44,720 nucleotides of DNA from Brucella pseudintermedia (GTDB lineage: Bacteria > Pseudomonadota > Alphaproteobacteria > Rhizobiales > Rhizobiaceae). Positions 22,448 through 32,539 of this stretch are shown piece by piece. The stretch spans positions 1 to 44,720 of the forward strand of contig NZ_WBWE01000019.1 of NCBI RefSeq assembly GCF_008932435.1, given 5' to 3'. The notes under the pieces are model-generated. The model was given only the letters and a program-made list of their open reading frames with translations. It was not told the DNA's origin and ran no database searches. The translations under genes and the position numbers were made by a program. Every line of letters begins with the position of its first letter. The first letter of the stretch is position 1.

Positions 22448-24288
22448 CAGACGGTCTCGAAGAATGCCGCGTCGGGATTTTCAAGCGTGGGTACCACGAG
22501 AGAACGATCGAGATGGCGGTTTCCCCGCTCACAGGACGTTTCCGAGACGAACGAACAGGCGTGACATGCTGCGCCGTGAAGTGACTGGTCCTTGCTCGGA
22601 TCGTGTTCTGAACAGAGTGGATCGGAGGCGCAAATATGGGCGCGATCCAGCGCTTGACGCAGAAGTCTCCCGAGATTTTCAGGCTTTCCTAGCTCTACGA
22701 GCCCCCCCAGAGTGCCATCGGAATCTGCTGCAGCCGTGTAGATGAGAAATCCGGCTTGATCCCTCCCGTCCTCGACGTCTGCATATATACGCTCACGAAT
22801 ACTCGCAGCGTTGTAGCCGCACTCCAAAGCCAGTTCCCGTATCAGCATGTGCGCGAGCGTGTGTAGCATGACATAACGAACGCCCGGGTAACCTTGGTTT
22901 GGGTCCAGGTTCCTCTTTTGCCGCCATCCGCGATGGCCTTGCCTTAGCCGAGAGTCGAGAGCCTTCACTGGGGCTTTATTCGCCCAAGCCTTCAATGCAT
23001 CTGCATCGAAGCGAACGAAAATTCCTTCACCGTGAACTTGAGTGGCCGGGACCCAGTTCGGTGCTGCGCGTGCGAGTGGGGCCCGTGGGGCTGCCTCATC
23101 TCCCGTTCCTTCATCGGGAGACTCGACTCGTGTGAATCCAAGGAGGGCGTTCACCTCACGAAGCCGCTCAAGCAGCAGAACGCGTGTGATCGCCGCACCG
23201 AAGCCAGAGGGTACGCCCACCTTCTTACTCATGAAATGCGGATAGTCGGTGGGTGGGTTCTCGGCTGTGAGGACATCCCATTCCGGCCCTTTGAGGTCGC
23301 TCTGTTCGACGCCCGGTCCGCCATTGCGATGGGTTTCGATTGCGGACCAAATCTGCTCGTCAGTGAACTGCTCGATGCCAGGCAGCTGCGCCGTCTTCTT
23401 CAGGGTCTTGACGACGAACGCCACTTCGGCCGCCGAAGTGACGTCTTCAAAGAACGTCCAGCCATCCGCGACCAGTTGCGCCAGAGGGCTTCCCACCTGT
23501 GGGATCGCGAGAACCGAGAGTGTGACCGGGAACCAGCTATTCGTTGCGCCGAGGAGAATTGCGCGAGGTTCCTCGGTGCAATCGTCCTCAAAGCGATCCA
23601 CGTGTGGATGTCGTCCTCGGCAGGCTGGAAGGTTGTCTCGACCTGCCTGACCAAACGCCTGCGCCATGTTCTTCGATGCGCCGCAGCCATCGCATTTGAC
23701 CCACAGGTTCTCGGTTTGAAGTGACGCGCCGCTCTCGAAGAACCTCAGCGTCGCACGACAGGTGCTAGGTCCACCGTGAACGAACCAGTGCCAGGCAAAG
23801 TCGTCCAGGTGGCCAGCCCGACACGCCATGAGAAAGCGTGCCGGGACCGCATCGGCATCCCTGGCCCTTTGATCATTGTTCGATCCACGACAGCCCTCAT
23901 GGACGAAACGCGTCAGTTCAGGGCGATATCTGTTTTCCTTCAGCTTGAACAAGCCGGCGTCATAGGGTGATAGCAACCCGCATTTGACGCAGCGCAGCCA
24001 CCGCGGGAAGGGCTTTACGGGCACGCCGATCAGCGCGGCGGCCGAAAACGGGTCTGCGATTTCCCTCTCGCCCACGGGCGGCATACGCAATGATTCGACT
24101 TGGGGTCCGAGCACGCCCCGGACGTTGGCGAGCAACCGTGCCTCTTGTATCGGCTGACACCTGTCCTTTTCCCAGCGGTCGATCCCCATCGTGACCACCG
24201 ACATGTTCGGGAGGTCGATCAAGGCGCCCGGGCCGTAGGTCCAAAGCAACTGGCTCGGTCGAATTTCTCCTACGGGTGTCCTGCTCAT
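22447..24288 (-). CDS. drmB: DISARM protein DrmB (DUF1998 domain)
   Basis: 613 residues from the ATG at 24288, four bases inside the drmA stop and preceded by AGGAGGATCAGCA. The N-terminus (GEIRPSQLLWTYGPGALID) is the conserved DrmB opening. Cysteine pairs CVKCG near 105 and CDGCG near 215 form zinc sites. The C-terminal DUF1998 region includes MLHTLAHMLIRELALECGYN, LIYTAAADSDGTLGGLVEL and a Cys/His-rich end (ACHACSFVSETSCERGNRHLD). In published DISARM, DrmB forms a complex with DrmA that loads on DNA and discriminates ends or methylation. It is complete and intact. Confidence 0.95.
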   Translation of the reverse strand: MSRTPVGEIRPSQLLWTYGPGALIDLPNMSVVTMGIDRWEKDRCQPIQEARLLANVRGVLGPQVESLRMPPVGEREIADPFSAAALIGVPVKPFPRWLRCVKCGLLSPYDAGLFKLKENRYRPELTRFVHEGCRGSNNDQRARDADAVPARFLMACRAGHLDDFAWHWFVHGGPSTCRATLRFFESGASLQTENLWVKCDGCGASKNMAQAFGQAGRDNLPACRGRHPHVDRFEDDCTEEPRAILLGATNSWFPVTLSVLAIPQVGSPLAQLVADGWTFFEDVTSAAEVAFVVKTLKKTAQLPGIEQFTDEQIWSAIETHRNGGPGVEQSDLKGPEWDVLTAENPPTDYPHFMSKKVGVPSGFGAAITRVLLLERLREVNALLGFTRVESPDEGTGDEAAPRAPLARAAPNWVPATQVHGEGIFVRFDADALKAWANKAPVKALDSRLRQGHRGWRQKRNLDPNQGYPGVRYVMLHTLAHMLIRELALECGYNAASIRERIYADVEDGRDQAGFLIYTAAADSDGTLGGLVELGKPENLGRLLRQALDRAHICASDPLCSEHDPSKDQSLHGAACHACSFVSETSCERGNRHLDRSLVVPTLENPDAAFFETV

Positions 24289-27200
24289 TGCTGATCCTCC
24301 TGGGGCTGCATCACCCGTGGTCTCCAAGTCGGATCACTCGTCGAACGATCGTCCTCCATCACGAGCCTGACACCAGGCTCGACTTCGCGCATGGACATCG
24401 GGACCGTCCAGTCGGTCCAAGGCTTGATGCCCGGCGCCGAAAGCAGCGGATAGGCGGTGGGTCCTGCGCCGTGCTTTTGGTAAACGAGCGTGCGGCCCCC
24501 TACGCCCGCTTCTTTGGCCCAATCGTCAGCGCGGCTCTTCATCTCGGCCTCGGTCAGGGTCTTCTTCCCCGAGTCTTCCGTGACTTCCCAGGTGCGAGCG
24601 GCGACGGCGCCAATCGTATCCAACATCTCTTTGCGGCTCGGACTGTTCATGGCGCCAGCGCCGTCATTTGCCGCGAAGGGGTCGTAGGAGTGACGCATGA
24701 TGGAGAGCATCGCGCCGGTGAGCCCTCGGTCCAACGCCCGTGGCGAGAACGGGGTGACGGATTGAGCTTCGACGTGCTGGTAGAAGGTCGCGTGGTAATG
24801 CTCGAAGGTCTCGTAATGCGACAAGTCCCGAGGCCGCGCCCACGTCAGCACAGTGGCCACCAGTCCTGGCGGCGTTCGGCCCACACGGCTGGTCGCCTGG
24901 ATGTACTCGGCCGTTCCCTTGGGTTGGCCGTTTACGACCATCACTCCGAGACGATTCACGTCGACACCGACCGACAGCATGTTCGTCGCGAGAACGACAT
25001 CGATCGGGCGGGCCTCCCCGGGCTTCCTGTTGGTCACCCATTTGCCTAGTGCCGGGTCGAAGGTGCCACCGAAAGGAACCTCGAGCTGATCAAGGTACCG
25101 CGGGATGTCCTGACTCGAGACGCGCGACGTCAGTTCGCTGATTTCCTCGACCCGCCGTTGCGAGAGCCCCGGTCGGTCCACCAGGCTCATCTCGACGCGG
25201 AAGGAACGCGTTTGGACGTCGTCTTCCGCCAAACGCTTCATCCCTCCGAGTTCTCGCAGCGAGTTGAAGTAGCCGACGAGGGTCATATAGGGGTCGGCCA
25301 CCGGGCCGAACCGATCGAACAGCGCCTGCGCGGCGGTGAGGAACGCCGTATAGGTCCTGATCAGCACCGCAGGGCGAGAGCTGCCGGGTGCGCAGATACC
25401 CATGTACCGTCGGCCGGGTTTCTCGCGGATGGGTCTCTGGACCGAGAAGAAATTGTCTTCGACGTCCAGGCCCGAAGGGGGAAACACCGAAATGCGGCGC
25501 ATGAACACATTGCGCACCTGGTTATCGGCCCGCCGCACGGTCGCGGTGGAAGCCACGACCTTGGGGCGAACCTTCTTGTCACCCAGAGCCCAGCTGCTCA
25601 GCTCGTCGACGGCCGTTTCGTAAAGACCCACCATGGTGCCCAGCGGGCCGCTGATGAGGTGGAACTCGTCCTGGATGATCAGGTCGGGTGGTCGGATTGC
25701 GCGGACCGGCTTCACATTGGCGGCCGGATATGCCCCCCTCGCTCGGTGCCCCGTGCCGCAGTCGTGACTCGGCCAGAGCAAACCATGGCGTCCGCATTCC
25801 TGCTCGACGCGGCCGAAAAGGTTCCGAACCTCGGGACGCCACGCCATCATCGCGAACTTGTCGACGGTCGCGATCATCATCGTCGGTGGGCGGTGATAGA
25901 TTTCCTCGTCGACGACTTTCACGGGAAGGCCCGGGTGAGGCTGCCCAGTGGATTTCGCCTTCGAGAAATCGCAGCCGCCCAGCTTGTCGCCGCAGTGGAT
26001 CAGCGTTCGGCCGGCGATCCTGTCGACCTCGATGTCGCGGCCACCGGAGATCTCCGAGCCGCACCAAGGGCAGCTGGTCAGCTGTGCAGGCGATGCAATG
26101 CCCGCCTTGTTGCGATCGTTGTTTCGAATGGCCTCGACAGCCTGGTGAGACGCTTCGGTCGTGCCCGGTGTCACGCGATTGCCGACCCAGAGACCGAGCG
26201 TGAAAGGTTCCTTGCCCCAGGTCTTGTCGTCTGCACGACGGATGACCTCCATCGCGCAGAGCAGCGTCGTCGCCCTCTGGAACTGCTGAAGAGTAAGCAG
26301 TCGCAGCGTGTAGCGCATGATGACGGCGAGACCGCGTGATGCGTCGAGGCCGCCGAGATCATTCTTCAGTCGGCGCATGGCCATGGCGAAGGCCGCCACA
26401 CCGAGATAGGCCTCGGTCTTGCCACCACCCGTCGGGAACCAGAGGAGATCGGCGAACGCCTCGACCGGCTTCGTCCGGTCCGGGTGAGTCGGATCAGCGA
26501 GCGACGGGATCGACAGGAGCAGGAACGCCAGCTGGAACGGGCGCCACGATCTGTTCTTCGGCACGTCCAAAGTGGTCACGTCGACGGCTTCGTTCCGTCT
26601 GCGCTTCAGAGCGTAGATGCTTCGGACACGCTGCATCGCCATGGACCGGTTGGCAAAGCGGAACGCCTCCATCGCTTTCGGGTCGGCGAAGAGAGTGTCC
26701 ATGCCCTCTCGGAGGCGGCGCAGGATCTCCTCGCAGCGCTGAATGACGTCCTTGCCCGGATCATCGAAGCCGGTGATCTCCGACCCCAGCCGGGTTTTCT
26801 GTTCGCCGATCCAAACGGCGTAATCGTCGACGAGGCACGAAAGGGCGTCGCGCAGCGCGTCCGGCGCCATCTCCGCCAGCCGCTTCATGTCGAGCCAGCC
26901 CTCGTCGACCATGCGCCGCATGGCAGGGCGGTCCCTGGGATCAAGGCCCGGCGTTTCGGTGACGGCGACTTCGTAACGCGGGATGATCTCTGTTCTGACG
27001 CGATGGGCCTTCGTAGGGTCCTCGGGCGTCGTATCGGCGTGAACGGACACCCCGTGTCCGACCGCGAACTCCAGCCTGTTGCGATAGATGAGCGCGAGAC
27101 GGTCGCGTTCCGGGTCGTCGACGACCACTTCGTTGGAGGGGCGACGCCGAAAGACCGCCTTGTCCCCGTGATCTTCGGTGGCCTCGACGGTGATCTCCGG

Positions 27201-28274
27201 CTGGAACAGCCAAGCGCGGTCCTTATTGTCTTCGGGTTCCAACTGCCCGTTGACGAGGAACAAAGTGACCAGGCGCTCCCCCTTGTTGTTCGTCCGAACC
27301 GTCCCCTGCAGGCGGACGTCCGGTTGATCGGGGTCGGGAGTGGACGGCTTTATCGGCCCGTCGACGAGCGGAACCGTGACAACGCCACCACACGGGATGC
27401 GCTGCCAGACCCTGACCTTCACCTCTTCCTGGTGACCGGTCTGGCGATTCTTTCGCGTCTTGACAATCTCGTGCTCATCGTTCGGGACCCGCTCGTACCG
27501 TCCCCACCGTGCATCGACGGCCAGCTTCCCGACATCGGGCGCCACGCAGAAGGTGAGGCCCAAGCTGGAGGGAACCAGCGACTGGTTGTTCGTCGTATCG
27601 ATCTCGTCGAGTGCATCGTCTTCGGGCTCTACCCGGCCGGACACACTGGGGAACTCGGCGCCAGGCTCGTGCAGCGGCGCCGTCCGTTCATCCTCGAGGT
27701 CGCCCACCTCCTCGGCTGCCGAGGCCGGTTCGACTTGGGGCGCTTGATCGTCATCCGGCCGCCGCGGCGCCAGCTTGCCGACCAGATAGCGGTCGCGGAC
27801 GCTCATGTCCTTGATCAGCTCATGGGGCCCACCGGCGGGGCCGAGCAGATCGTCGCGCACGGCGAGTTCGAGGAGGTCGCGGGTGTAGACGACATCGTTG
27901 ATCAAAGGCACTGCGCCGGGGTCAGAAATGCCGAGCAGCGGCAGGATGCGGAGGAACTCGTTCCATGGCAGTCGCGCCGCGGGGCCGGTCGGCGCGGTCA
28001 AGCCTAGGTCTGCGAGTGGTACGGATGGATCGGCGGCGTGCCAATGGCCGAAATGGATCGTGGCGCCGTCGATGTCCGAGCGGATGCGAAAGATACGACC
28101 CACCTCGGAGACGTTGCCGCCATCGTCCACTGCGACGACCCAGTGGCCCTCCTCGATCGCGCCGTGAGCGGTTGGCCCCAGGTCGATACAGACGGAATAG
28201 CGGGGCGCGTTGGATGTCCGCTTAACGATCCAGGCGCTGAAGGATGGTTCGGTAGTCGTGGTCAGATCGGCCAT
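24285..28274 (-). CDS. drmA: DISARM protein DrmA, SF2 helicase
   Basis: 1329 residues from the ATG at 28274. A TTG six bases upstream is possible but lies too close to GAGAG (28288-28284). Walker A WFPTGGGKT is near 611-620, the DEFH box (IIQDEFHLISG) near 869-872, STATVRRA is motif III, and the C-terminal lobe reads ATNMLSVGVDVNRLGVMV then QATSRVGRTPPG near 1128. Two Cys pairs near 750 (CPWCG; CGDKLGGCDF) form a zinc insertion. The acidic stretch near 185-235 is a likely flexible linker. DrmA is the motor of the DrmAB complex. Genes on both sides overlap by a few bases. Confidence 0.96.
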   Translation of the reverse strand: MADLTTTTEPSFSAWIVKRTSNAPRYSVCIDLGPTAHGAIEEGHWVVAVDDGGNVSEVGRIFRIRSDIDGATIHFGHWHAADPSVPLADLGLTAPTGPAARLPWNEFLRILPLLGISDPGAVPLINDVVYTRDLLELAVRDDLLGPAGGPHELIKDMSVRDRYLVGKLAPRRPDDDQAPQVEPASAAEEVGDLEDERTAPLHEPGAEFPSVSGRVEPEDDALDEIDTTNNQSLVPSSLGLTFCVAPDVGKLAVDARWGRYERVPNDEHEIVKTRKNRQTGHQEEVKVRVWQRIPCGGVVTVPLVDGPIKPSTPDPDQPDVRLQGTVRTNNKGERLVTLFLVNGQLEPEDNKDRAWLFQPEITVEATEDHGDKAVFRRRPSNEVVVDDPERDRLALIYRNRLEFAVGHGVSVHADTTPEDPTKAHRVRTEIIPRYEVAVTETPGLDPRDRPAMRRMVDEGWLDMKRLAEMAPDALRDALSCLVDDYAVWIGEQKTRLGSEITGFDDPGKDVIQRCEEILRRLREGMDTLFADPKAMEAFRFANRSMAMQRVRSIYALKRRRNEAVDVTTLDVPKNRSWRPFQLAFLLLSIPSLADPTHPDRTKPVEAFADLLWFPTGGGKTEAYLGVAAFAMAMRRLKNDLGGLDASRGLAVIMRYTLRLLTLQQFQRATTLLCAMEVIRRADDKTWGKEPFTLGLWVGNRVTPGTTEASHQAVEAIRNNDRNKAGIASPAQLTSCPWCGSEISGGRDIEVDRIAGRTLIHCGDKLGGCDFSKAKSTGQPHPGLPVKVVDEEIYHRPPTMMIATVDKFAMMAWRPEVRNLFGRVEQECGRHGLLWPSHDCGTGHRARGAYPAANVKPVRAIRPPDLIIQDEFHLISGPLGTMVGLYETAVDELSSWALGDKKVRPKVVASTATVRRADNQVRNVFMRRISVFPPSGLDVEDNFFSVQRPIREKPGRRYMGICAPGSSRPAVLIRTYTAFLTAAQALFDRFGPVADPYMTLVGYFNSLRELGGMKRLAEDDVQTRSFRVEMSLVDRPGLSQRRVEEISELTSRVSSQDIPRYLDQLEVPFGGTFDPALGKWVTNRKPGEARPIDVVLATNMLSVGVDVNRLGVMVVNGQPKGTAEYIQATSRVGRTPPGLVATVLTWARPRDLSHYETFEHYHATFYQHVEAQSVTPFSPRALDRGLTGAMLSIMRHSYDPFAANDGAGAMNSPSRKEMLDTIGAVAARTWEVTEDSGKKTLTEAEMKSRADDWAKEAGVGGRTLVYQKHGAGPTAYPLLSAPGIKPWTDWTVPMSMREVEPGVRLVMEDDRSTSDPTWRPRVMQPQEDQQ

Positions 28275-28276
28275 GG

Positions 28277-31200
28277 TCAATCACTCTCAGCAATTCGGTA
28301 ACGGGCGCCTCGGCGTTCACCCTGGCGTTCGACGGCGCCACGAGCCAAGAGATCGTTGATCGCGGCATTCCACTGGCCATCGGGGATGTCGACATAGGTG
28401 AGGATGTCCGACTTGCTCAGCCAAGTTCGCCGTGTCTCAAGAAATGCCCTAATCGCCTCAGTCGCGCCGTTTGGATTTCCCGCAACCTTTGGCGCAAGTG
28501 CGGACGCGCCCTCAAGATTGAAGGATTGCTGAGAAGATTTTTCTCTAGAACGAGCTCGCGCTTTGACGTCCCCTGGTGCTTTTCTGCCATGCAGACCGTG
28601 CTCGACTTCTTCTTCAAATCTTTGGTGATTAAGTTCGGAGAGCCGCCTTAGAACTTCCATGCGAGCACCATTGGAAATGGTAAAGCGGACCCGATCGTTC
28701 TCGGGTAAATAATCAACCTCTCGAAATGAGTGCCCAAGATCAATATCGTTCCATCCATAGGCATTTAGGACGGCGATATCCATTTCCGTGTGCAACTCCC
28801 GAAAACGCTCCATGTCCTCGGATCGATCTTCTTGATTGTGGAATTGGTTGTAAATCTCGGTGAGGCCAGCCGAGCGCTCAAGCATGAGCTGTTGGCGCGT
28901 TTGGAAGTACCGCTCCCCTATCAGCTCAAGTTGGTCCGTTGCCTGCTCGCTCGGCATTGGCCAAGTTTCGAGGATAGCTGACGTGGAATAGCGAAGAGTT
29001 GAGGCGCCAAGAGTTCCACCCTGCCATCGCGCCCAAGTATCGTGTAGTGTGGATTGGAGAACAGAAAACTCCCGCCAACCTTCGAAGAAGAGAACTTTGA
29101 CCTGCATATTGTAAACCGCTGATGTTGGTACGCGACTCACGCACAGGTATTTTGTGACTGAGGCGATAGCCAATACGTTAGTTTTTTTGGAAAATTCCCG
29201 CATTAAGCCGGGTCTTAGATCCCAAAGCTTCCAAAAGCAGTCTTGGTGGATCTGACCAGTTAACGAGTCCCTATAAGGTTTGACTAGCTCTTTAACCCGC
29301 TGGAATGCCGGCTCATACTGACGAGCTTTGTCTTCTGGCCAGTCACGGAAGTAGATCACCCACCTATAAGGCATCAACCTCGGCATTGTGTTGAGATCTT
29401 GTCCATTAAAAAGTGGAAATATAACTTCTTCGCATTTCGGGTCTTTAGAAATAATCTCGGCGCGCTCTTCGGCTGTGAGCTCGAAGCCTCGACCCATAAC
29501 GTCTTGTCCCTGCGAGAATAGGCCTTTCAAGGCTTTTAGTTTCACTGGCCGCTTTATCTGGAAGTCCTCTTCCAAGGCGCCGTTGATCGCTTGGACCGCA
29601 CTGTCATCGAGAACTTTCGAACCCTTCCATTCGTCGCGTGCAATCCACGCAATCGATACGACAACGGCAGCATTGCCGGGCCACGGAAATCTCGAGTTCG
29701 CGCGATAGATCACGCCGCCTTTCTCAATGATTTGGTCGAGGCAAACTACTCGGGAGCCTGTTTCTGTGATCGATTTGGTTGCAAGCAAGCCAAAGTAGCC
29801 CCTTGTTCCAATGAGACTGAACGCACGCAAGAAGAAATAGGCGCAAAGATCGGGGGAGCCGACGACGCCGTTTCGGACGAATTTGAGGTATTCTTGATAG
29901 GATAGGCCCAGTCGGCGACCTAATAGTCTGCCTCCCATGAAGGGTGGGTTTCCCACAAAGGCGTCAAAACCCCGGTTCTTTCTCGCAAATACTTCAGGGA
30001 ACTCTAGAGGCCAATGGAATGGGTTCCGAGCGGTCCCATCAGGAGAGTCTTTGCCCAGGTCGGTTGATGCATCGCGTCGAAGCCGGTCTTTCGTAGTGTC
30101 GGCGCCACTCGTGGCCGCGTCGGCCAATGCTGCAAGCGCTTCAACACGTGCAGCCCTATCCCCGGCCCGGTCCTCAGCCAGAATGATGCCGACGAAGCTG
30201 TCGGCGATGAGAACCGGCAGTGCCATTTCGCCACGCGACTGCTCGTCGAGCGCTTCCATGGCTTCCACGTCGTGAATGTCGCGAATAGGAATCGCCCGAA
30301 GACGCGCACGAAGCTCAATCGCCTTGTCGACCGCTGATCGGATGGTGCGGCCGAACAACCGCATTTGGGCCTTGCCCGTGGGGTTCATGTCGAGCTCGAC
30401 CAACTGATCAAGGTCGTGGATCCCGAGCAGACTGTCACCGCTGCGCAGATTGTGGTCGAGGAAGCCGAAGGGCCGCCCTTTCGACATGGTGGTCAGCCAG
30501 AGCGAGAGCTTGGCCAGCTCCACGGCCAGCGGGTTCTTGTCCACACCGTAGAGGCACCGTTCCGCCACGAGGCGACGGGCGACGATGGCGCGTTCCTCTA
30601 CGTCCTGTGACAGGGGGTCGAAGCCTCCGGAGGAGGCGTCAACGATCCGCCCTTCGCTGTCGATCTGCTTGCCGCTGGCCTCCGTCACCGACCAAGCCTC
30701 GACCAGACGATCCGAGAGCCATCGGCACGCCTGAACCAAGAAGGCTCCGGACCCCATAGCAGGGTCGCAGATCTTCAGGTCGAGCAACTCCTCGGCGCTC
30801 TTCACCTCCCAGTCCTCGGGCGCCTTGCCCTCCGCCGGACCGCGATAGGCGACCGGCGTCAGCGTCTCCTCGACGATCTTCTCCGTCAGGCTCTTCGGCG
30901 TGTAGTGCGTGCCGCTCTCGCGCCGGTCGGCGCCGCGCACGACGACGAAGGCGCCCTTGTGGTGGACGAGCGGATAGCCCCAGGGGTCGGTCCGCAGGAG
31001 GGGCGCGTAGGGCAGGATGCGGTCGCGCAGACCGATGTCGCCGCGGCAAACGGTGAGGAGGCGCGCGGCGAGATGATCGTCGGCCGCCCGCTCGAGGGCG
31101 TTGCGGATGGCGGACTCCGAGCGTTCGCTCAGTTCCTTCAGCAGTTCAGCAACCCTCGCCGGGCCATCCAGGCGCGCCGACTCGATCTCTCCGAGCGTCA

Positions 31201-32539
31201 CGCGTGGGCTCTTGGCCTTCGCGCCGCTGTCGAGTTCCAGCGTCACGTCGTCGACGCGCTTCACCGTGCGTTCGAGGAGGCCCTCGTAGACGTGGCCGAT
31301 CTGCTCCACGTCGAGCGCGCGGTAGGACAGCGTGCGGCCTTCGAAAGTCTGGATCGCTTCCAACAGCAGCAAAACGGTGCGGTCGTCGATCGGCAGCGGT
31401 TCGGCCGGATCGCTGCGCCAGCTCGTGCCCTTCTTGCGCCCTTCGAGGAAGGGGTAGCGATCGGGGTCGAACAACGAACCTCCGAGCGCCGGTAGCTGCA
31501 GCGTCGGATGATCGATGCCGCCATACACGCCCCGAAACAGGGCGAGCAACCGCGACCAGGCGGATCGGCGACGCTCGAGGATCTCTTCGGAATCCGCTCG
31601 CAGCTGCATCCGCAGGCTGGAGATGGCGTAGAAAGAGTCGTAGCGGGGATCGCCGAGCAGGAGCAGGCCGCGTTCCTCGGCCGATAGCAGGAAGACGAGC
31701 CGCATCATCACCGTCAGACCGGCCTCGTAGAGCTCTCGTGGATCGACATCGCGCAGAAGTTCGCGATTGCGATCCTGGTCGGCGCGGTCGAGGGCCTGAA
31801 CGAGCACTTCTACGGCGCGCCGGACCTGTTCTCCCAGCGCGTCGGTCACTTCGTCCTGGTGCTTCAGCGACCGCTCATATAGCGCCGGCAGCTTTCCGTC
31901 ATCGGGGCCGAAGAAGCGGCGAATGCCCAGAAGGCTGACGAAGGCGCGCAGCGTTTCCGGTTCCTGGCCCCAGAGCCGCGCATACCAGCTCGCGAAGCCT
32001 GCCACGGCGCCGACGGGCGCGTGGACGAGCATCCAGCGCTCGCCATTGGTGACGATGCCAGTGGGGCATCCCGTCGCCCGGAGCAGAGCGACCATCCGGT
32101 CGGCCGGGGTGATCGCGAGGCCATCGAAACGGCGAGTCGCGTCGAGATCGGTGTCCGGCTGGTAGACGTGGATCAGCAGAAGTGGTTCGTCGGAGTTCGT
32201 TGGATTCACGACGGCCAGATCGGGCGCGACCGTGACCCCGTGTTCGGGCATCGAGACAGTCAGCTTCTCAGGCAGTGTCGCGCCCTTGCGTAGCACCGTC
32301 TCATCCATTTCCAGCGCGGTGACCAGCACGTCGTCGATCCAGGCCGCGTGCAGCGCTGGAAGGTCGGGATCGTCCATGTCTACGGCGTCGCGCCATTCCT
32401 CATAGGTCCGGCGAAGCCGCTGAGGCCGCCCGGAAGGCAGAGCTTCGAGGCCTTGCGGGAAGACATCCCGCAGCACAGGCACCGCCAGAAAGGGCCCGGA
32501 GACTTCGATGAGGTTCAGCCATTCGTGATCGTTGCTCAT
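28277..32539 (-). CDS. drmMI: DISARM adenine-N6 methyltransferase DrmMI
   Basis: 1420 residues. Long N-terminal region, then the SAM-binding motif I DPAMGSGAFL near 590-600 and the catalytic NPPFMGG near 861-864, of the N6_Mtase/Eco57I type. The C-terminal part, after about 880, should hold the target recognition domain. In class 1 DISARM this enzyme methylates the host to mark it as self. The start overlaps the drmD stop (ATGA). Base composition changes sharply inside the gene: about 28440-30050 is visibly AT-rich (29161-29220 is 42% GC) against 70% in 31201-31260. This suggests the recognition domain was exchanged. The C-terminal 60 residues resemble a small winged helix. Confidence 0.93.
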   Translation of the reverse strand: MSNDHEWLNLIEVSGPFLAVPVLRDVFPQGLEALPSGRPQRLRRTYEEWRDAVDMDDPDLPALHAAWIDDVLVTALEMDETVLRKGATLPEKLTVSMPEHGVTVAPDLAVVNPTNSDEPLLLIHVYQPDTDLDATRRFDGLAITPADRMVALLRATGCPTGIVTNGERWMLVHAPVGAVAGFASWYARLWGQEPETLRAFVSLLGIRRFFGPDDGKLPALYERSLKHQDEVTDALGEQVRRAVEVLVQALDRADQDRNRELLRDVDPRELYEAGLTVMMRLVFLLSAEERGLLLLGDPRYDSFYAISSLRMQLRADSEEILERRRSAWSRLLALFRGVYGGIDHPTLQLPALGGSLFDPDRYPFLEGRKKGTSWRSDPAEPLPIDDRTVLLLLEAIQTFEGRTLSYRALDVEQIGHVYEGLLERTVKRVDDVTLELDSGAKAKSPRVTLGEIESARLDGPARVAELLKELSERSESAIRNALERAADDHLAARLLTVCRGDIGLRDRILPYAPLLRTDPWGYPLVHHKGAFVVVRGADRRESGTHYTPKSLTEKIVEETLTPVAYRGPAEGKAPEDWEVKSAEELLDLKICDPAMGSGAFLVQACRWLSDRLVEAWSVTEASGKQIDSEGRIVDASSGGFDPLSQDVEERAIVARRLVAERCLYGVDKNPLAVELAKLSLWLTTMSKGRPFGFLDHNLRSGDSLLGIHDLDQLVELDMNPTGKAQMRLFGRTIRSAVDKAIELRARLRAIPIRDIHDVEAMEALDEQSRGEMALPVLIADSFVGIILAEDRAGDRAARVEALAALADAATSGADTTKDRLRRDASTDLGKDSPDGTARNPFHWPLEFPEVFARKNRGFDAFVGNPPFMGGRLLGRRLGLSYQEYLKFVRNGVVGSPDLCAYFFLRAFSLIGTRGYFGLLATKSITETGSRVVCLDQIIEKGGVIYRANSRFPWPGNAAVVVSIAWIARDEWKGSKVLDDSAVQAINGALEEDFQIKRPVKLKALKGLFSQGQDVMGRGFELTAEERAEIISKDPKCEEVIFPLFNGQDLNTMPRLMPYRWVIYFRDWPEDKARQYEPAFQRVKELVKPYRDSLTGQIHQDCFWKLWDLRPGLMREFSKKTNVLAIASVTKYLCVSRVPTSAVYNMQVKVLFFEGWREFSVLQSTLHDTWARWQGGTLGASTLRYSTSAILETWPMPSEQATDQLELIGERYFQTRQQLMLERSAGLTEIYNQFHNQEDRSEDMERFRELHTEMDIAVLNAYGWNDIDLGHSFREVDYLPENDRVRFTISNGARMEVLRRLSELNHQRFEEEVEHGLHGRKAPGDVKARARSREKSSQQSFNLEGASALAPKVAGNPNGATEAIRAFLETRRTWLSKSDILTYVDIPDGQWNAAINDLLARGAVERQGERRGARYRIAESD

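Noticed and set aside
26484..28007. 507-codon plus-strand frame inside drmA
   Set aside because: Shadow of the drmA reading frame; no recognisable domain.
28277..32539. BREX PglX or type IIL restriction-methyltransferase instead of DrmMI
   Set aside because: Its neighbours drmD, drmA, drmB and drmC in canonical order, and the absence of brxL/pglZ genes, identify DISARM.
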